Shown here piece by piece: positions 23,565-35,257 of a DNA stretch of 64,000 bases. The stretch comes from Verticillium longisporum. Taxonomy: Eukaryota; Ascomycota; Sordariomycetes; Glomerellales; Plectosphaerellaceae. Both the position numbers and the translations under genes were made by a program. Location: positions 3,100,001 through 3,164,000 of the forward strand of contig JAETXT010000009.1 of the NCBI GenBank assembly GCA_019188255.1, written 5' to 3'. The notes below the pieces were generated by a model. That model made no database searches, had not been told where the DNA came from, and saw only the letters and a list, made by a program, of their open reading frames with translations. Within the stretch, counting starts at the first letter, position 1. Each line of letters begins with the position of its first letter.

Positions 23565-25731
23565 ATGTTCCACATTGTGAGCGCGTCGTCTGTCGCGCCC
23601 TCCATCGTCTTGACCTTGCTCGCCCTCCTTACCATCTCCTTGGTCGTCCTCCTGATCTTGCGCTTCTACCTGCCCCTACGGACGACGCCAGCATTCTATC
23701 TCGTCCCCATCTTCTTCGCACTCTGGCTGCCAGCATGCATGGTCCTTCTGGTCCCCGTCGACCTGGCCTCCGGTGCCAAGACGGACGATGAGGCCACCCG
23801 TGGTGTTTGGCTGCCCGCCAGGGTGCTGCTCGTATCCTGGAGGATCACCTACTGGCTCACGTTCGCCCTGACATGGTACGCGAAACCAGCTGCCGAGACT
23901 GCTCTGCCGTTGCTGACATGATGCGAACCGCAGGTTTATCCTCCCCATCCTCGGCGAATACTCCGACGCCGGCTACCGCGAACCCAAAGACAATGTTCTC
24001 TACTCTCTGCGCGCAAATGCCCAGTATCACGCCATGGTCTTCGGTGCTGGACTCGTCGGTCTCGTCTATCTCGTCACATCCCACGGCCTCAACTTCGCCT
24101 CCCTCAAAACGACCATCATGGCATTGGCCTATTTCTGGGGTCTCATCTTCGCCATCTACCTCATGGGCCACGGCCTCGTCTCGATTCCCCGCCGCCTCTT
24201 CCGTTTCGCCTCCATCAGCGGCAGGCTGCGCCGTCTTCAGAACCACGCGCCCAAGGTCCACGAGCGCATGGAGGATTCGCTCCTGACGCTGGAGGACATT
24301 GAGGTCCAAATCTCCGAATTGAGTCGCCGCAAGGTCGGGAGCGCCCGGGACTTCCAGGAATGGATTGACGAACTGGTCGAGATGGCCAACCTGCCCGAGT
24401 CGCAACCACGCTCTGGCATGCGCGGATCTGCCGAGAGCCGTGTCCTACCCACCGTCATCACCGAAAAGTACATGGCCGACCTGACGCGGAAGCTGACGCG
24501 CGCCCGTCAAGCGCGGTCACGTTACACCGGCGAGTGGAACCATCTCGTGCAGGAGGCGGCTGCAACCCAGGCGATCCTCGATTCGGCAGCCTCCAAGAAG
24601 CTCGACTTTGGAGAACCGTCCCCCCACGCTGGCTTCTGGGATCGGACGACCATTCTGACGCCATACTCTCGTTACATCTTTTACTACCACATCCAGCCCT
24701 ACGGCAGCATCCTCTTCGGTCTCTTCCTCGCTGCTTGCTCGGGATGCATCGTGTGGTCTGAACTCATCAAGGCCGCCTTCCCCAAGCTCTCCGTCATCCG
24801 TATCAGTGTTGTCCACCACTGGGTTGGCGACAAGGGCCAGGTCGGCTTTGCCGGTCAGGTCATCTCCATCATGTGGCTCTTGTACATGTGCTCAGCTGCC
24901 TTTATCACCATGACCGAAGTCAAGACATGGCGGAGCCGTGCGCTCGTCAAACGCAACACGGGGTACGAATCGGCGTTCTGGTACGCGGGTCAAGTCGCCA
25001 AGCTTAGCGTCCCCCTGTCCTACAACTTTATGACGTTCCTGCCCAAGGTCATTTACGAGAAGACGCTGTTCTACCACATCCTGGGACAGTATATCAACCT
25101 GACGCCACTGACGAGCTTCATGGACTACCTCTTCCCAATTCTCGTGCTCGTCCCCGTCCTTGCCACGCTTTTTGGCCTCTACGGCAAAGTCCAACGGTTC
25201 TTCGGTTTTGGCGTTGACATTATCGAGGATGAGGACGAAGACAACCAGCGAACGTATGGTGCAGGATCGTGGCGTGAGGGTCGTGACCTGATCGAGCGCG
25301 ATCTCGGCGGCAACTCGAGCGCCCGGCGCCGCGAGGAGACGTTTGCCCGTCTTGGCGCTGCTGCAGCCGCCTCTGCTGCCCGATCCGCCCCTGTTCTCAC
25401 CGTGCCCGGCGGGGCGTCCTCACCAGCGCGATCTCCCGTGCGTGCGTCGGCGCAGGACAGGCGCGAGAGGGTGTCACGACCGGCGTACACCGATGCGGAC
25501 GCTGAGGACCAAAACTTCTTCGAATCCCTGGGCCATCGCATGAAGAACACCATGGACACGTTTGAAGCTCCCAACTGGTTCCAGGACATCAAGAAGCCCA
25601 AGTGGATGGGTGGAGACGATGACGGAGCGCCGGCTGGCAGCAGCAGCGGCGGGGCCGGTGCCGGCGGGCCGTCCTCGACCGAGTCGGATATCCGGAGGTG
25701 GTTTGGAGGTGAGGGCAGAATCCGTCTTTGA
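23565..25731 (+). CDS. LMBR1-domain multipass membrane protein (LMBRD2-like), two exons
   Basis: Exons 23565-23875 and 23934-25731 encode 702 residues; intron 23876-23933. The ATG at 23565 immediately precedes the first membrane segment. Successive hydrophobic helices lie near residues 10-33 and 40-60, with one more before the intron and several after it (FGAGLVGLVYLV; MALAYFWGLIFAIYLMG). A long charged, coiled-coil-prone central loop follows (about residues 205-335: LEDIEVQISEL, LTRKLTRARQA). Four further membrane segments come next (ILFGLFLAACSG; VISIMWLLYMCSAAF; FPILVLVPVLATLFGLYG). The last 170 residues are disordered, acidic then Ala/Ser/Pro-rich, ending in QDIKKPKW and RRWFGGEG. The two helix bundles around a central loop define the LMBR1 family, lipocalin-receptor-like proteins of plasma membrane or lysosome/vacuole. 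Substrate and role in fungi are unknown. Confidence 0.88.
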
Positions 25732-26204
25732 GCTTATCGCACGGCAGGCGTTCGATCTGTCTTCATTCCCTTGCATGTTTCTCTATTTATTCTTTCGGGT
25801 GGCGGTCGAAGGGGCCTGATTCTCTACCAAGAGCTGGGGAGATTGCATAGTACGGAGTTTGGGCGAAGCAGAGGCTGGCTGCCACGCTCTTTTTGACACT
25901 TGGATTGCAGGATAGATCTAGATACATTACTAATTAATGAACCGAATCAGTCGGTCTCCTTCCGTGTTGCATGGCGACAATCGACGTGTCGTATGGATTC
26001 TGTCGACGTTCGTAGGGCTGCAGGGTCTGGTTTGGCTGAGCCAATCACACGGACCAACTGCAAGTCTGGTGGGTGCCTGACGCCACTACACACTGCATCA
26101 AGCTCTCAACTGTCCAGCGAGTCTTTGCCGTCACCCATCTACCCATCCATCCATCCATCCAGGCAACCTTCATGACGGACGCCGCCAACATATCCACCAC
26201 CACA
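25732..26204. other. Promoter interval of the NSRP1-like gene with a (CCAT)n repeat
   Basis: It is 473 bases between two tandem plus-strand genes. A (CCAT)5 stretch lies at 26142-26160, just before the possible upstream ATG at 26172. No other element was recognised. Confidence 0.55.
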
Positions 26205-27527
26205 ATGAGCAAACCAGGCGGCATCTCCTTCGGCCTTAACCTCTCCAAGAAACCAGGGCTCCAAAAAAAGCCCGCCCTCGCAAAACGGAAACCCTTTGGC
26301 GGCAACGATGATTCAGACGACGACGACAACAGCAGCAGCACAGCCAAGCCCGCCACCGGCAAGGTCCAAGCCATTGGCGAACTAGACGGCTTCGAAACGC
26401 CCGGCGCAGCAGCGGCATCCCGAACCCCGGAAGACGAAGACGACGCCCAGCGGCGCAAGGCAAAGGCCAGGCGAAACGCCCCGCCCGCCGCACCACCGAC
26501 CCTCAAGGCGCGGACGAACCACGAGAGCGCGCTGTTCGGCGACCTGGCGGGCGCGCTGACGGCGCGGCGCAACGCCGCCGCCGCCGAGGCCGTCGATCCG
26601 AGCGTGTACGACTATGACGGCGTCTACGACGCGCTCAAGGCGGCATCGGCGCGCGGAAACCGGACGGCGGACGATGATGACGGGGAGGAGGCCGAGGGCG
26701 GGGCGGCGCGCAAGCCGCGGTACATGAAGAGCGTCATTGCGGCGGCGGCGGTGCGGAAGCGCGACGCGCTGATTGCCGAGGAGAAGAAGATTGCGCGCGA
26801 GCGCGAGGAGGAGGGCGAGGCGTTTGCTGACAAGGAAAAGTTCGTCACCGAGGCGTACCGGAAGCAGCAGGAGGAGAACAGGCGCATCGAGGCCGAGGAG
26901 AAGAGGCGCGAGGAGGAGGAGGAGCGGAAGAACAAGGCGGGCGGCATGACGGCGTTTTACAAGGGCTTGCTGAACCGCGGCGAGGAGAGGCATCAGGAGA
27001 TGATGAAGGCTGCCGAGGAACAGGCCAAGAATGCGCCTGCGGAGCGCGAAAAGAAGGAGGGAAAAGGGCAGCGGGACGAGGAGCAGCCTGACAAGGAAGC
27101 GACGGACGCCAACCGGGCGAGCGAGATCAACAAGAAGGGCGGCAAGATTGCCATCAACGAAGACGGCCAGGTCGTCGACAAGCGCGAGCTGCTACGGGGC
27201 GGCCTCAACGTCGGCGCCAAGAAGGAGGCACAGGTCAGGAGAGAGGCCAGCCGGCCAAAGGATGACGGGCGCGACCGGGGTTCGGGGTCCGGCTTCATCG
27301 GTGCTGGCGGCAAAGGCGCCATGCGCGAGCGGCAGACGCGCATGCTCGAGCAGCAGCTCGCCGAGTCGCTCAAGCGGTCACGCGAGGAGGAGGAACAGGA
27401 GCGCGAGAAGATCGAGACGTCGGCCAAATCGAGGAAGACGGAAGGCGAGATCTCCAGCGCCAAGGAGAGATACCTGGCGAGAAAGCGCGAGGCGGAAGAG
27501 GCAAAGAAGAAAAAGGCGGCTGAGTAG
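26205..27527 (+). CDS. Nuclear speckle splicing regulatory protein 1-like (NSRP1 / former DUF2040)
   Basis: One exon. I prefer the ATG at 26205 (MSKPGGISFGLNL, 440 residues) because that N-terminus is the conserved one; an in-frame ATG at 26172 adds eleven residues. Residues of about 133-258 form the NSRP1 N-terminal domain: VDPSVYDYDGVYDALK, KPRYMKSVI, RKRDALIAEEKKIARERE and EKFVTEAYRKQQEE, then a Glu/Arg coiled coil ending in GGMTAFYKGLL. The flanks are acidic (DDSDDDD) and the C-terminal 170 residues are Lys/Glu/Arg-rich with further coiled-coil character. Human NSRP1 acts in alternative splicing in nuclear speckles. Nuclear RNA-processing function here is inferred from the domain. The coding region is very GC-rich at third positions and intact. 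Confidence 0.88.
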   Translation: MSKPGGISFGLNLSKKPGLQKKPALAKRKPFGGNDDSDDDDNSSSTAKPATGKVQAIGELDGFETPGAAAASRTPEDEDDAQRRKAKARRNAPPAAPPTLKARTNHESALFGDLAGALTARRNAAAAEAVDPSVYDYDGVYDALKAASARGNRTADDDDGEEAEGGAARKPRYMKSVIAAAAVRKRDALIAEEKKIAREREEEGEAFADKEKFVTEAYRKQQEENRRIEAEEKRREEEEERKNKAGGMTAFYKGLLNRGEERHQEMMKAAEEQAKNAPAEREKKEGKGQRDEEQPDKEATDANRASEINKKGGKIAINEDGQVVDKRELLRGGLNVGAKKEAQVRREASRPKDDGRDRGSGSGFIGAGGKGAMRERQTRMLEQQLAESLKRSREEEEQEREKIETSAKSRKTEGEISSAKERYLARKREAEEAKKKKAAE

Positions 27528-27864
27528 GACATTTTTTGATACCCCCGAGAGATGGCTTCCCCAGATCAGGGGTGTGTCATCTAAGATTATAGCTCTACAA
27601 GAAAGAGTTTGTCTCCAAGAAGATCAGAGCGCCACCAATGTGTTGATTGTACATGTGCCCCCCCCGCCTCTAACACTACACGACTGTGGCAGCACTGGCA
27701 GAAGCCTCTTGACGCAGGCATTCGTTCCCGGCTGGGCCTGGGTCTTCGCCTTCCACAAGTGAGGCGCGGCCACCCTTTTTGCGACTCATATCCGGGTCAT
27801 TGTTTTTGATGGTACATTCGGCACGGGGCCGTTCGATTTCGATGATTCGCGAGCAGTCTCGATC

Positions 27865-28192
27865 TTAGGAAGACAGAGCCTGATTGCCAGACTCTTGGCG
27901 TATCCTGGCGATATAGGCCGTGTTGACCTGGTTCCATGCCGACATGTATTTCTCCATGCACGACGTCATGCATGTCGTCTCGCCGCTGGACAGCGAGGTG
28001 CCGGGCTTGGGGACGCACTTCTCGAAGCAGTTCTCCTGGAGTTTCTGGGCGGCGTCAGTCGACTGCATCCTTTGCCCTGCAGCGTCCGACAGGGGGTTGC
28101 AGACATACCTCGATGAGAACACGGGCATTGGCCATGTTGGCCTCCTGAAGGACCTGCTTCTGGAGCGCCCTCTTGACGGATTCGGAGTCCAT
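27865..28192 (-). CDS. TIM13: Mitochondrial intermembrane-space chaperone Tim13, two exons
   Basis: Exons are complement(28109-28192) and complement(27865-28044), with a 64-bp intron. The product is 87 residues, the usual size for small Tims. The twin CX3C motif is clear: CFEKC at residues 34-38 and CMTSC at 53-57, separated by 14 residues. The Cys pairs form the two disulfides of the helical hairpin. The N-terminus MDSESVKRAL followed by NARVLIEKLQENC fits Tim13 better than Tim8, Tim9 or Tim10. With Tim8 the protein would form a 3:3 hexamer that escorts hydrophobic precursors across the intermembrane space to TIM22 or SAM. Import depends on Mia40 and needs no presequence, and none is seen. 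It is divergent from the VIP36-like gene, with 572 bp between starts. Confidence 0.9.
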
Positions 28193-28764
28193 TGTGATGG
28201 GTGATGGTGTGATGCGAGATTTTTTTTCGTGGTGCAGTTGAAGGGCAAGTGTCGGAAGGAGGGTATCGTCAAGTAGGAGCGGGTGTAACAATGGAAGCAC
28301 GGGTGTTGATGACCAGGTCCCTCGGGTAAGTAGACGACGGGAAGTAGCGATGATCAAGGTTGAAGAGCTTGATGGATTGGAGTGGCTGAAGCGTAAATCT
28401 GCGCCACATATCACCAGCCTCAGGCCACCATCTCTCCAACCGACGTCAGGCGAGCGAGCGGGACAGGGGGGAGCTCCAAAACGCCGTGACCCCAGGTTTC
28501 CATTCCAGGAAACCTAAGGTACCTACCTACCTACCTACCTTACTTACTACTGGGCCGAAAAGTGAAAGAGGACAGCTAACGGCCCTGGCCAGCCATTGCA
28601 ACGCTCTGCACCCAACAACCCCCCCCTCAAATTCACGACCATCTCCTCCTCGACGCCGCCGCCGACCGACCCTTGTGCGTCGCTGGATCCCGGCTTTGCT
28701 CTCGTCTTTTTGTCTTCTATTCTTTGTTGCTTTCTTCTTGATCCCTGACGATACGCCGGCAACC
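28193..28764. promoter_or_regulatory. Shared divergent promoter of TIM13 and the VIP36-like lectin gene
   Basis: The two start codons are 572 bp apart and face outwards. The interval contains a GGTACC/TACCTACC cluster (28511-28550) nearer to the lectin gene, then a C/T-rich stretch (28600-28760) typical of a fungal leader before the plus-strand start. No TATA word was identified. Confidence 0.6.
28511..28550. repeat. GGTACC / (TACC)n motif cluster
   Basis: CCTAAGGTACC followed by four TACC tetranucleotides and TTACTTACTAC. This is the same word set as the other intergenic clusters, here inside a 572-bp bidirectional promoter. Confidence 0.75.
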
Positions 28765-29968
28765 ATGTGGCTGAAGTCGCTCGTGTCGGCCTTGGGGCTG
28801 GCTGCTCTGGCTCGGGGCCAGAAGACCTCGGAAGATGACGGCGAGGTCCGGAGCATTGGTGTATGTTGACACGCTGGCGCAACCCTCTTCTTGATCTGGT
28901 CGATTGGTGTAGTGTACTGACTGACAATGCGTGATCTAGCTGCGCACCCACTCCCTCCAACAGGTTTGCACCATGGCCTCTCCAACACCAACTTCTCCCC
29001 TGAACGCCGACCGCTAAAACAGCTCGACAGCCCTACCTCGACTCGGACATGCAGAGCCGATGGTACGACTTTGGTGGCGACGCGATCATCCGGACAGACT
29101 CGTGGGTGGCTTCCCCCCTTCTCGCTTTCTTTCGCCATGCTCTGCTGTGTTCATGCCATGAAGAGGGGGAAAAAAGGAGTCTGACACGAGAGACAGATAC
29201 ATCCGCCTGACATCGGACCGCCCATCGCAATCGGGCTGGCTCTTCTCGCGCGTGCCACTGACGGCGACCAACTGGGAGATTGAGGTCGAGTTCAAAATCT
29301 CAGGCAAGGGCCAGCTCTACGGCGACGGCTTCGCCTTCTGGGTGACCAAGAACCGCGGGCAGATGGGCCCCGTGTTCGGGGCGGCGGACCGCTTCGAGGG
29401 CCTCGGCGTCTTCTTCGACACGTACAAGAACAACCGGCCGGGCGTCGTGTTCCCCTACGTCATGGCCATGCACGGCGACGGCCAGACGCCCTACGACAAG
29501 GACAACGACGGCAAGGCGTCCGAGCTCGCCGGCTGCTCGGCGCGCGGCATCCGCAACGCCGCCGTGCCCTCGCGCTTCAAGCTGACCTACTTCCAGGACA
29601 AGCTGCTCAAGCTCGAGCTGCAGTACAAGTCCGAGGGCGACTGGCAGCTGTGCTTCGAGACGCGCCAGCCCCCGGCCCTGCCGTCCATCGCCTACCTCGG
29701 CTTCAGCGCCGAGACGGGCGAGCTGCACGACAACCACGACATCATCTCCGTCGCCGCCAAGAACCTCTACACCGCCCCCGGCAAGAACAAGAACCCCTCG
29801 ACCCCCGGCAGCGGCCAGTCGTCGAGCCGCGGCCCCGCCCCCGTCAAGGAGGGCGGCAGCTGGACCTGGTTCTTCGGCAAGATCATCCTCTTCATTCTCG
29901 TCCTCGGCGCCGCCTACGTCGGCTACACGGCCTGGCGGGCGAAGAACGACAAGCGCCACCGCTTCTGA
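28765..29968 (+). CDS. L-type (legume-like) lectin cargo receptor, VIP36/ERGIC-53/Emp47 family, four exons
   Basis: Exons are 28765-28860, 28940-28963 (only 24 bases), 29031-29101 and 29197-29968, giving 320 residues with phases consistent at every junction. Residues 1-18 are a signal peptide (WLKSLVSALGLAALARG). The lectin domain follows: RTHSL, DSDMQSRWYDFGG, RLTSDRPSQSGWLFSRVP, YGDGFAFWVTK and GLGVFFDTYKNN, which contains the carbohydrate/Ca2+-binding Asp-Asn region, then HGDGQTPYDKDNDG. A Ser/Pro linker leads to one membrane segment near residues 291-310 (IILFILVLGAAYVGYTAW) and a short basic cytosolic tail ending in RHRF. The aromatic C-terminus fits an ER-exit signal. The expected role is as a type I receptor for N-glycoproteins cycling between ER and Golgi. 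Confidence 0.92.
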
Positions 29969-30005
29969 GCGCTTGGCTCTGCTTTACCTCTGACATGCCG
30001 ACGCG

Positions 30006-30114
30006 GGGTGGGCCAAGGCGGTGATGGCGACGCCTGGAGAAACGGGTGGGCTAGGGCGGTGATGCCGACACATGGAGAAACGGGATGGGCTAGGGCGGTG
30101 ATCGTGACGGAAAC
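30006..30114. repeat. Minisatellite, 38-bp unit, about three copies
   Basis: Units at 30006-30043, 30044-30081 and a shortened one at 30082-30114 share GGGTGGGC-AGGGCGGTGATG...GGAGAAAC. It begins about 40 bases after the stop of the VIP36-like gene and so is probably in its 3' untranslated region. Copies differ by point changes. Confidence 0.85.
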
Positions 30115-30709
30115 ACGTGCAAACTGCAAAAAAATGGGTTGGACAAGATGGGGCAAGGACGGAAACGAGACGTAGGCGACGACGCCACGGAGTCACGGAG
30201 ATGAAGCAGACATGCGGTACCGTGCCTGCGGCGGTTTACAAACTTTTCTCACGTTGTTCCTGATGTTCTTGTTCCTGTAAGAGTGTATGTCACAGTGAGA
30301 TTCGGAGTTCGAGAAATGACCACGAGCCTGATCAAGTGATGTTTAACATGCAATGTTGAGACATGAGTGAGTAGTTTGAGTAGGGAGCGGTTGCCACGGA
30401 TTTGCTACAACTTGGTGCATCATGCCGGGATAACCAACTCACGTTGGAACGCTGGCTGTGTACTCCTTCCAACGCCCAAAAGAACCGACCCGCCTCAGAA
30501 CACATCTTATCAAGTATGTCATCATTCATTGAAAATGTCTATCTAATCCAAACCTGTACTGTTGTTGCCCCAGTCATTACGTCGTGAAGTATATACACAC
30601 CACTTGTCGAGAATTATCACCCCGTCTCCTGAATCCTTTTAAGACTTTGTCGGAGTCACGAGAATCGGGCAAAAAAGGGGCCTGCCGCATCTCATGACAG
30701 CCGCCCCCT

Positions 30710-32277
30710 CTACGGCTTGACCGGCGCCGTGACCGAGGTCCACGTATTGGCCTTGCTCATGGTCCGCTTCCGCATCATGGCCATGATATCGGCCTCCATG
30801 TGCTCAATGTTCTTCTCAAGGTCATCGTCCTCGAGCTTGAAGCGGCCCTCGCGGCGACGGTCAAACTGCAGCCAGCCGAGGACAATGGCGGCCGTGACGG
30901 GCACGGTGATGACAAAGTAGACCCACAGCTGGGTCGAGACGACCGTCTCGGCGCCGGCGCCAAAGTCGAAAAAGGTCATGCTGAAGACGGAGGCGAGGAA
31001 GGTGCCGGGCAGGAAGATGGCGCCGAGGAGAGAAATAGTCTTCATGGCCGTGCTGTCGCGCTTGCTGGCGTGGGCGAGGCGGCGCTGCTCGCCGGCCATC
31101 TGGAACTGAATCTTGGACTCGCGCTGCGACAGCAGGTTGTAGAGGGCGCTGCGCTGGATGTGGAGGCGCTCGAGCGTCGTGGCCTGGTAGTTTTCGATGC
31201 CGACGAGCTTGGCCGTGTAGAAATCGAGTCGGCTCAGAAGGCTGCGGTGCAGCTTGTCGAGCTGGGCACCCTCGACGCCAGCCTTGCGCTCGTCGGGCAG
31301 CTGTGCCCAGAACTTTTGCATTGCCTCCTTCATCTGCGCGACGACCTCCTGGTAGGCCTGTGGCCGCTTCCACAGCACCTGCGAGTGGCACTCGACGAGA
31401 TCGCGGCTGATGGCGTCGACCTCCATGACGCCGTCCTCACGCACGTAGCCCTCCTTCTCCTCGATGGCGTCGCGCATGCTGACGGCGTGCTCGAGGCGGC
31501 GAAGCCAGTCGCGCGCATCACGCTGCTTCTGGTCGTTGCGCGGCGACAGGTCGTACGACAGGATGATGATGGGTAGCAGCATCGGGTGACCGACCTGGGC
31601 CGAGCAGGCCTTGAGGTGGGTGATGGACTCGGCAATGTCGCTCGACGAGGTGCCCTTGACAAACCCCGTCGTGAGTCCCGACTTGACCGCGTGCGAGAGC
31701 ATAATCTCCCATCCGCGCGTCTTGCCCTTCTTGCGCACGTCCGACTTGCGAAAGATGATCTGCAGATGCGGATCCTCGTCGTCCTGGTCGTAGGAGCACC
31801 AGAAAAAGGGCCCGACGACAGAAGTGCCCTCGATGCCGCGGTAGGGTAGACGCATCGTCTCGACCATGGACTTGTACGTCGCGCGCGGGAAGGAGATGAC
31901 AAAGGGCGCAAACGTTTCGTTGTCCTTGGCGTTCTTCTGGAGGACGAGGCGCATCGCACTCTGACGCTTCGTGTCAGGCTTCATCTTGTCCGGCGCCCGG
32001 AAGGCGCCCCTCTCATTGAGATAGTTCTCAAACTCATCCGACGTCAAGGGGTGCTCCTCGACGCAGTTGTAGAAGGTGTCCTTGGGGGGGTAGAGTGGTC
32101 AGCCGCACAGTTGGTCTCATTCAAGCATCATCCCGGCTGGCCAATGCCCTGAGTCGTGATTGAAAAGCCAGGTCAGACAGAAGAACTCACAGAATAGTTG
32201 AGGACCTCAAGATAGCTCGTCGCCTCGTGCACCTCCTTGCACTCATCCACAAAGAACTTGAACATGTAGTCGTCCAT
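30710..32277 (-). CDS. CorA-type divalent-metal transporter-like protein, two exons
   Basis: Exons complement(32191-32277) and complement(30710-32080) encode 485 residues. The ATG at 32277 opens MDDYMFKFFVDEC and is joined in phase to DTFYNCVEEHP. The first 370 residues are soluble and helical, with long charged helices (LHRSLLSRLDFYTAKL; LLSQRESKIQFQ; HASKRDSTAMKTIS), as in the CorA cytosolic funnel. Two membrane segments lie near the end (AIFLPGTFLASVFSMTFF, about 383-403; VYFVITVPVTAAIVLGWLQF, about 412-431), with a short acidic tail after them. The family's GMN signature after the first helix is not present; FLPGTF-A-VFSM is the form seen in fungal CorA-like proteins. Metal transport is inferred. 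Some fungal members may not transport Mg2+. Confidence 0.82.
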
Positions 32278-33673
32278 CTTGTCGCCCGCTCTTGTCCCGT
32301 CTTGGCTTCCGAAGACTCCGCACACACTCTCGGTCGATTGGGGCCGCCCGTCAGCTCGAGCTCCAGCGCCAGACCGCAGCTATGCAAAACCAAAGCTTGA
32401 ACAGGACTGGCGGGGTAGGTGAAGACGGGTGCAGCGCTGTGCGAAGCAATGCAGTCAGGAAGCAATGAACGAACGATCAAGAGCTCCAATGGACGCATGC
32501 AAGGAAAGGAAAAGCAAGAGAAGGACGCGAGAATCGGAGAAATCTGCGGGCTGCGGGTTGACCTGCCGCCCGTCATCTCCTCACCATCAGTCTTGCAGTA
32601 GGCACAGTAGGTAAGGTAGGCAAGGGGGGGCGCGCGCCTCCCGATCCCCAACCTCTTTTCCTGAGGTCGGGGCCAATGGGCGACGAGGCGGAGGGGCGTA
32701 CGGGCCCAGGGCTGCTGGGGCCGCTCTTGGGGCGGTGCAGCGGGGACCTTGTAGGTGCCTTGGGTGCTTCCTGCTCTGGCTGCTCACTGTCCGGGGGGGT
32801 CGGGGCCCACCTGGTGCGGCTTCCGGGCGAACACCCCGCACTTTCGGTGAGGCGCTCCTGACTTCTATCTCCTCGCTGTGCCCTGCCTCTTGCCTGATAT
32901 CGCCCTTTGTTGCCTCCTGCTACCTCCTTCTCCTGCCCCATGTCTCCTTGCAGTGCAGTGCAGCGCTGACTGGCCCTGAGCCCTTGCGACTCCATCTGTG
33001 CCGTCGCCCTGTTCCACGAGACGCGAAATTGCTGACTTGACCTCATCATAGTCGTCTCACATCTTGCCGCGTCATTGGTGAATCAGCGTCAAGAAATACC
33101 GTGCGAAAACCATGCCACAGTAACATATATTGTCATGTCAATGAATGGCCATCGCAGAGTGGCTATGGTCGGCACGCCATGGCCAGGTGATGTAGGGCGT
33201 CGTCGTTGCAGGGCCTATTCGATACTGTAGCACTCCAACCGCCTCCTCTCCTCACGCACATCCAACACCTACATCCAAGCGCCTGCGTCTTTCCAAACCT
33301 GAGCCCTCTGTTTTCGCATCCCAGCAGGAAATTGTTGAAAAAAAAAAGCCTCCTCATGTCCCGTCATCCAGCACCCATCATCTTGACACGTTCATTATCC
33401 AGAAAAATAATGATCAGAACGACACTATAGCAAGTGCGCTAGCGCTCATCACGACCGACCCCTCTCCAGTGCTTCGGCCTTGTCGCATTCCTTTCCCGGC
33501 CTGCAGGTGTGGCCATGACGAATGGCCTTGTAGGGCCACATGGGTCTTCGCATGAGCGCTCGTGGTCCCGTTGGTAGATTTGCCGTGGCTGTGTCTCTCC
33601 TGTCAAACGTCGTCTCTGCCGACATTCGCGTCACTGGCCTCTGATACCCATACCATCATGGCGGGGGGCCAAC
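32278..33673. other. Gene-free interval between the CorA-like gene and PKA catalytic subunit
   Basis: About 1.4 kb holding the upstream region of the CorA-like gene and the 3' flank of the kinase gene. It includes a weak GTAGGTAAGGTAGG run (32596-32616) and an A-run near 33339. No gene was recognised. Confidence 0.55.
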
Positions 33674-35216
33674 TCAAAACTCGGTGAAGAGATGGCCGAA
33701 TCTGGATCGCGGTTGGGTTAGTCACTTGTCATGCGCTCCCCGCAGTCCCCATGCTTTACTCACTCGTCGTGCCCCGTCGCACCGTACTTCTCAGTCTCTT
33801 CTGGGTACCGGTCGAATTGGCTTGCGTCGCCCGTGCCACCCTTGACGGGCGGGCTGTACGGCGCATCAATATCCTTCTTCGCCAATCGCTCCCACGTAAC
33901 CTCCGCGAACCAGGGGTGGTTCTTGACGTCCTTCGAGCCGTGGTAAAGGTTGCCCAGGCGCTTCGTCAGATCCGCCGTGATCAGCTTCTCCAAGAGGTCC
34001 CGCGCGCTAGGGTCCATGTACTGCGGGTACTTGACCTTGCCGCGCAGGATGTTTTCGTAGATCTTCATCGGCGACCCGCTGTCCCAGAAGGGCGTGTAGC
34101 CGCACAGCATTTCGTAGACGAGGATACCTAGTGACCACCTTTTGTCGCACGTTAGCCTGCCCTGCTCACCTGCATTGCGGGAAACGAGGAATAAGGCCAC
34201 CTACCAATCCACGGACTTGTTGTAGCCCTTGTTCGATACGACCTCGGGCGCCAAGTAGTCAGGTGTGCCGCAAAGCGTCCATGTCTTGTCTGGTACCTTC
34301 TTGGCGAATCCAAAATCAGTAATCTTGAGGTGGCCGTGTCGATCGAGCAAGAGATTCTCTGGCTTCAGATCTCGGTAGATTATGTCCTTCTCGTGCATGT
34401 ATTCCAACGCGAGTGTGACCTCGGCGGCATAAAACTTGGCGACAGGGTTCGGGAATCGCTGTACAATTACATGTCAGTTCAAGCTGGGACCTCCGACTCA
34501 GGCCGGGCGTCTCTAGTCACTTACACCGGATTTACGAAGCAACGAGAATAGCTCGCCGCCCTCGACAAAGTCCATGACCATGTATAGGTTCTTGGAGTCC
34601 TGGAAGGTGCCCCACAGGGTTATCAGGAATGGATGCTTGACCTCGCCAAGCATGCGCCGCTCATCGTTCGTGTGCTCGACCTGCTTCATCTTGACGACCT
34701 GCGCCTTCTTGAGTACCTTGACGGCGTAGAAGCGCTGGTTGTGTTTAGACTGGACAAGGTGTACTCGACCGAAGCTGCCCGTGCCGAGGGTGCGTAGCAG
34801 GTCGAAATCGGTGAGGGTGTATTTGCCCTTGGTCTGGCGAGCCTGGCCTTGGTCTTGGCCATGTTGTTGCAATTGATGCTGGTGGTTGTGTAGTTGCTGT
34901 TGTGGCGGATGCATCATGGATTGGGCTTGTTGCTGTTGTAGGCGTTCAGGATCGGTGCCAGGACTGGCCGAGGGTTGAATGTGAGACGCGGGTTGGGTTA
35001 GGAATGTGTTGGACTGCTGATTCGAGCCGTCATGCTGTTGAGGGGGTTGATGAGGTTACTGATACTCGGTAGGCTTTTTGCGAGTCGGATTGCAGAGGGT
35101 TGTGGTGAAGAGCCGCGTGAGGGCTGTTCTGGTGATTTGCCGTGTGAACAGATACGGGATACATGCCCGGCGACAGGTTGTCGGCCTCAGCAGAAGGCGC
35201 CAATTGATGCTGCTGC

Positions 35217-35257
<41 letters not shown>

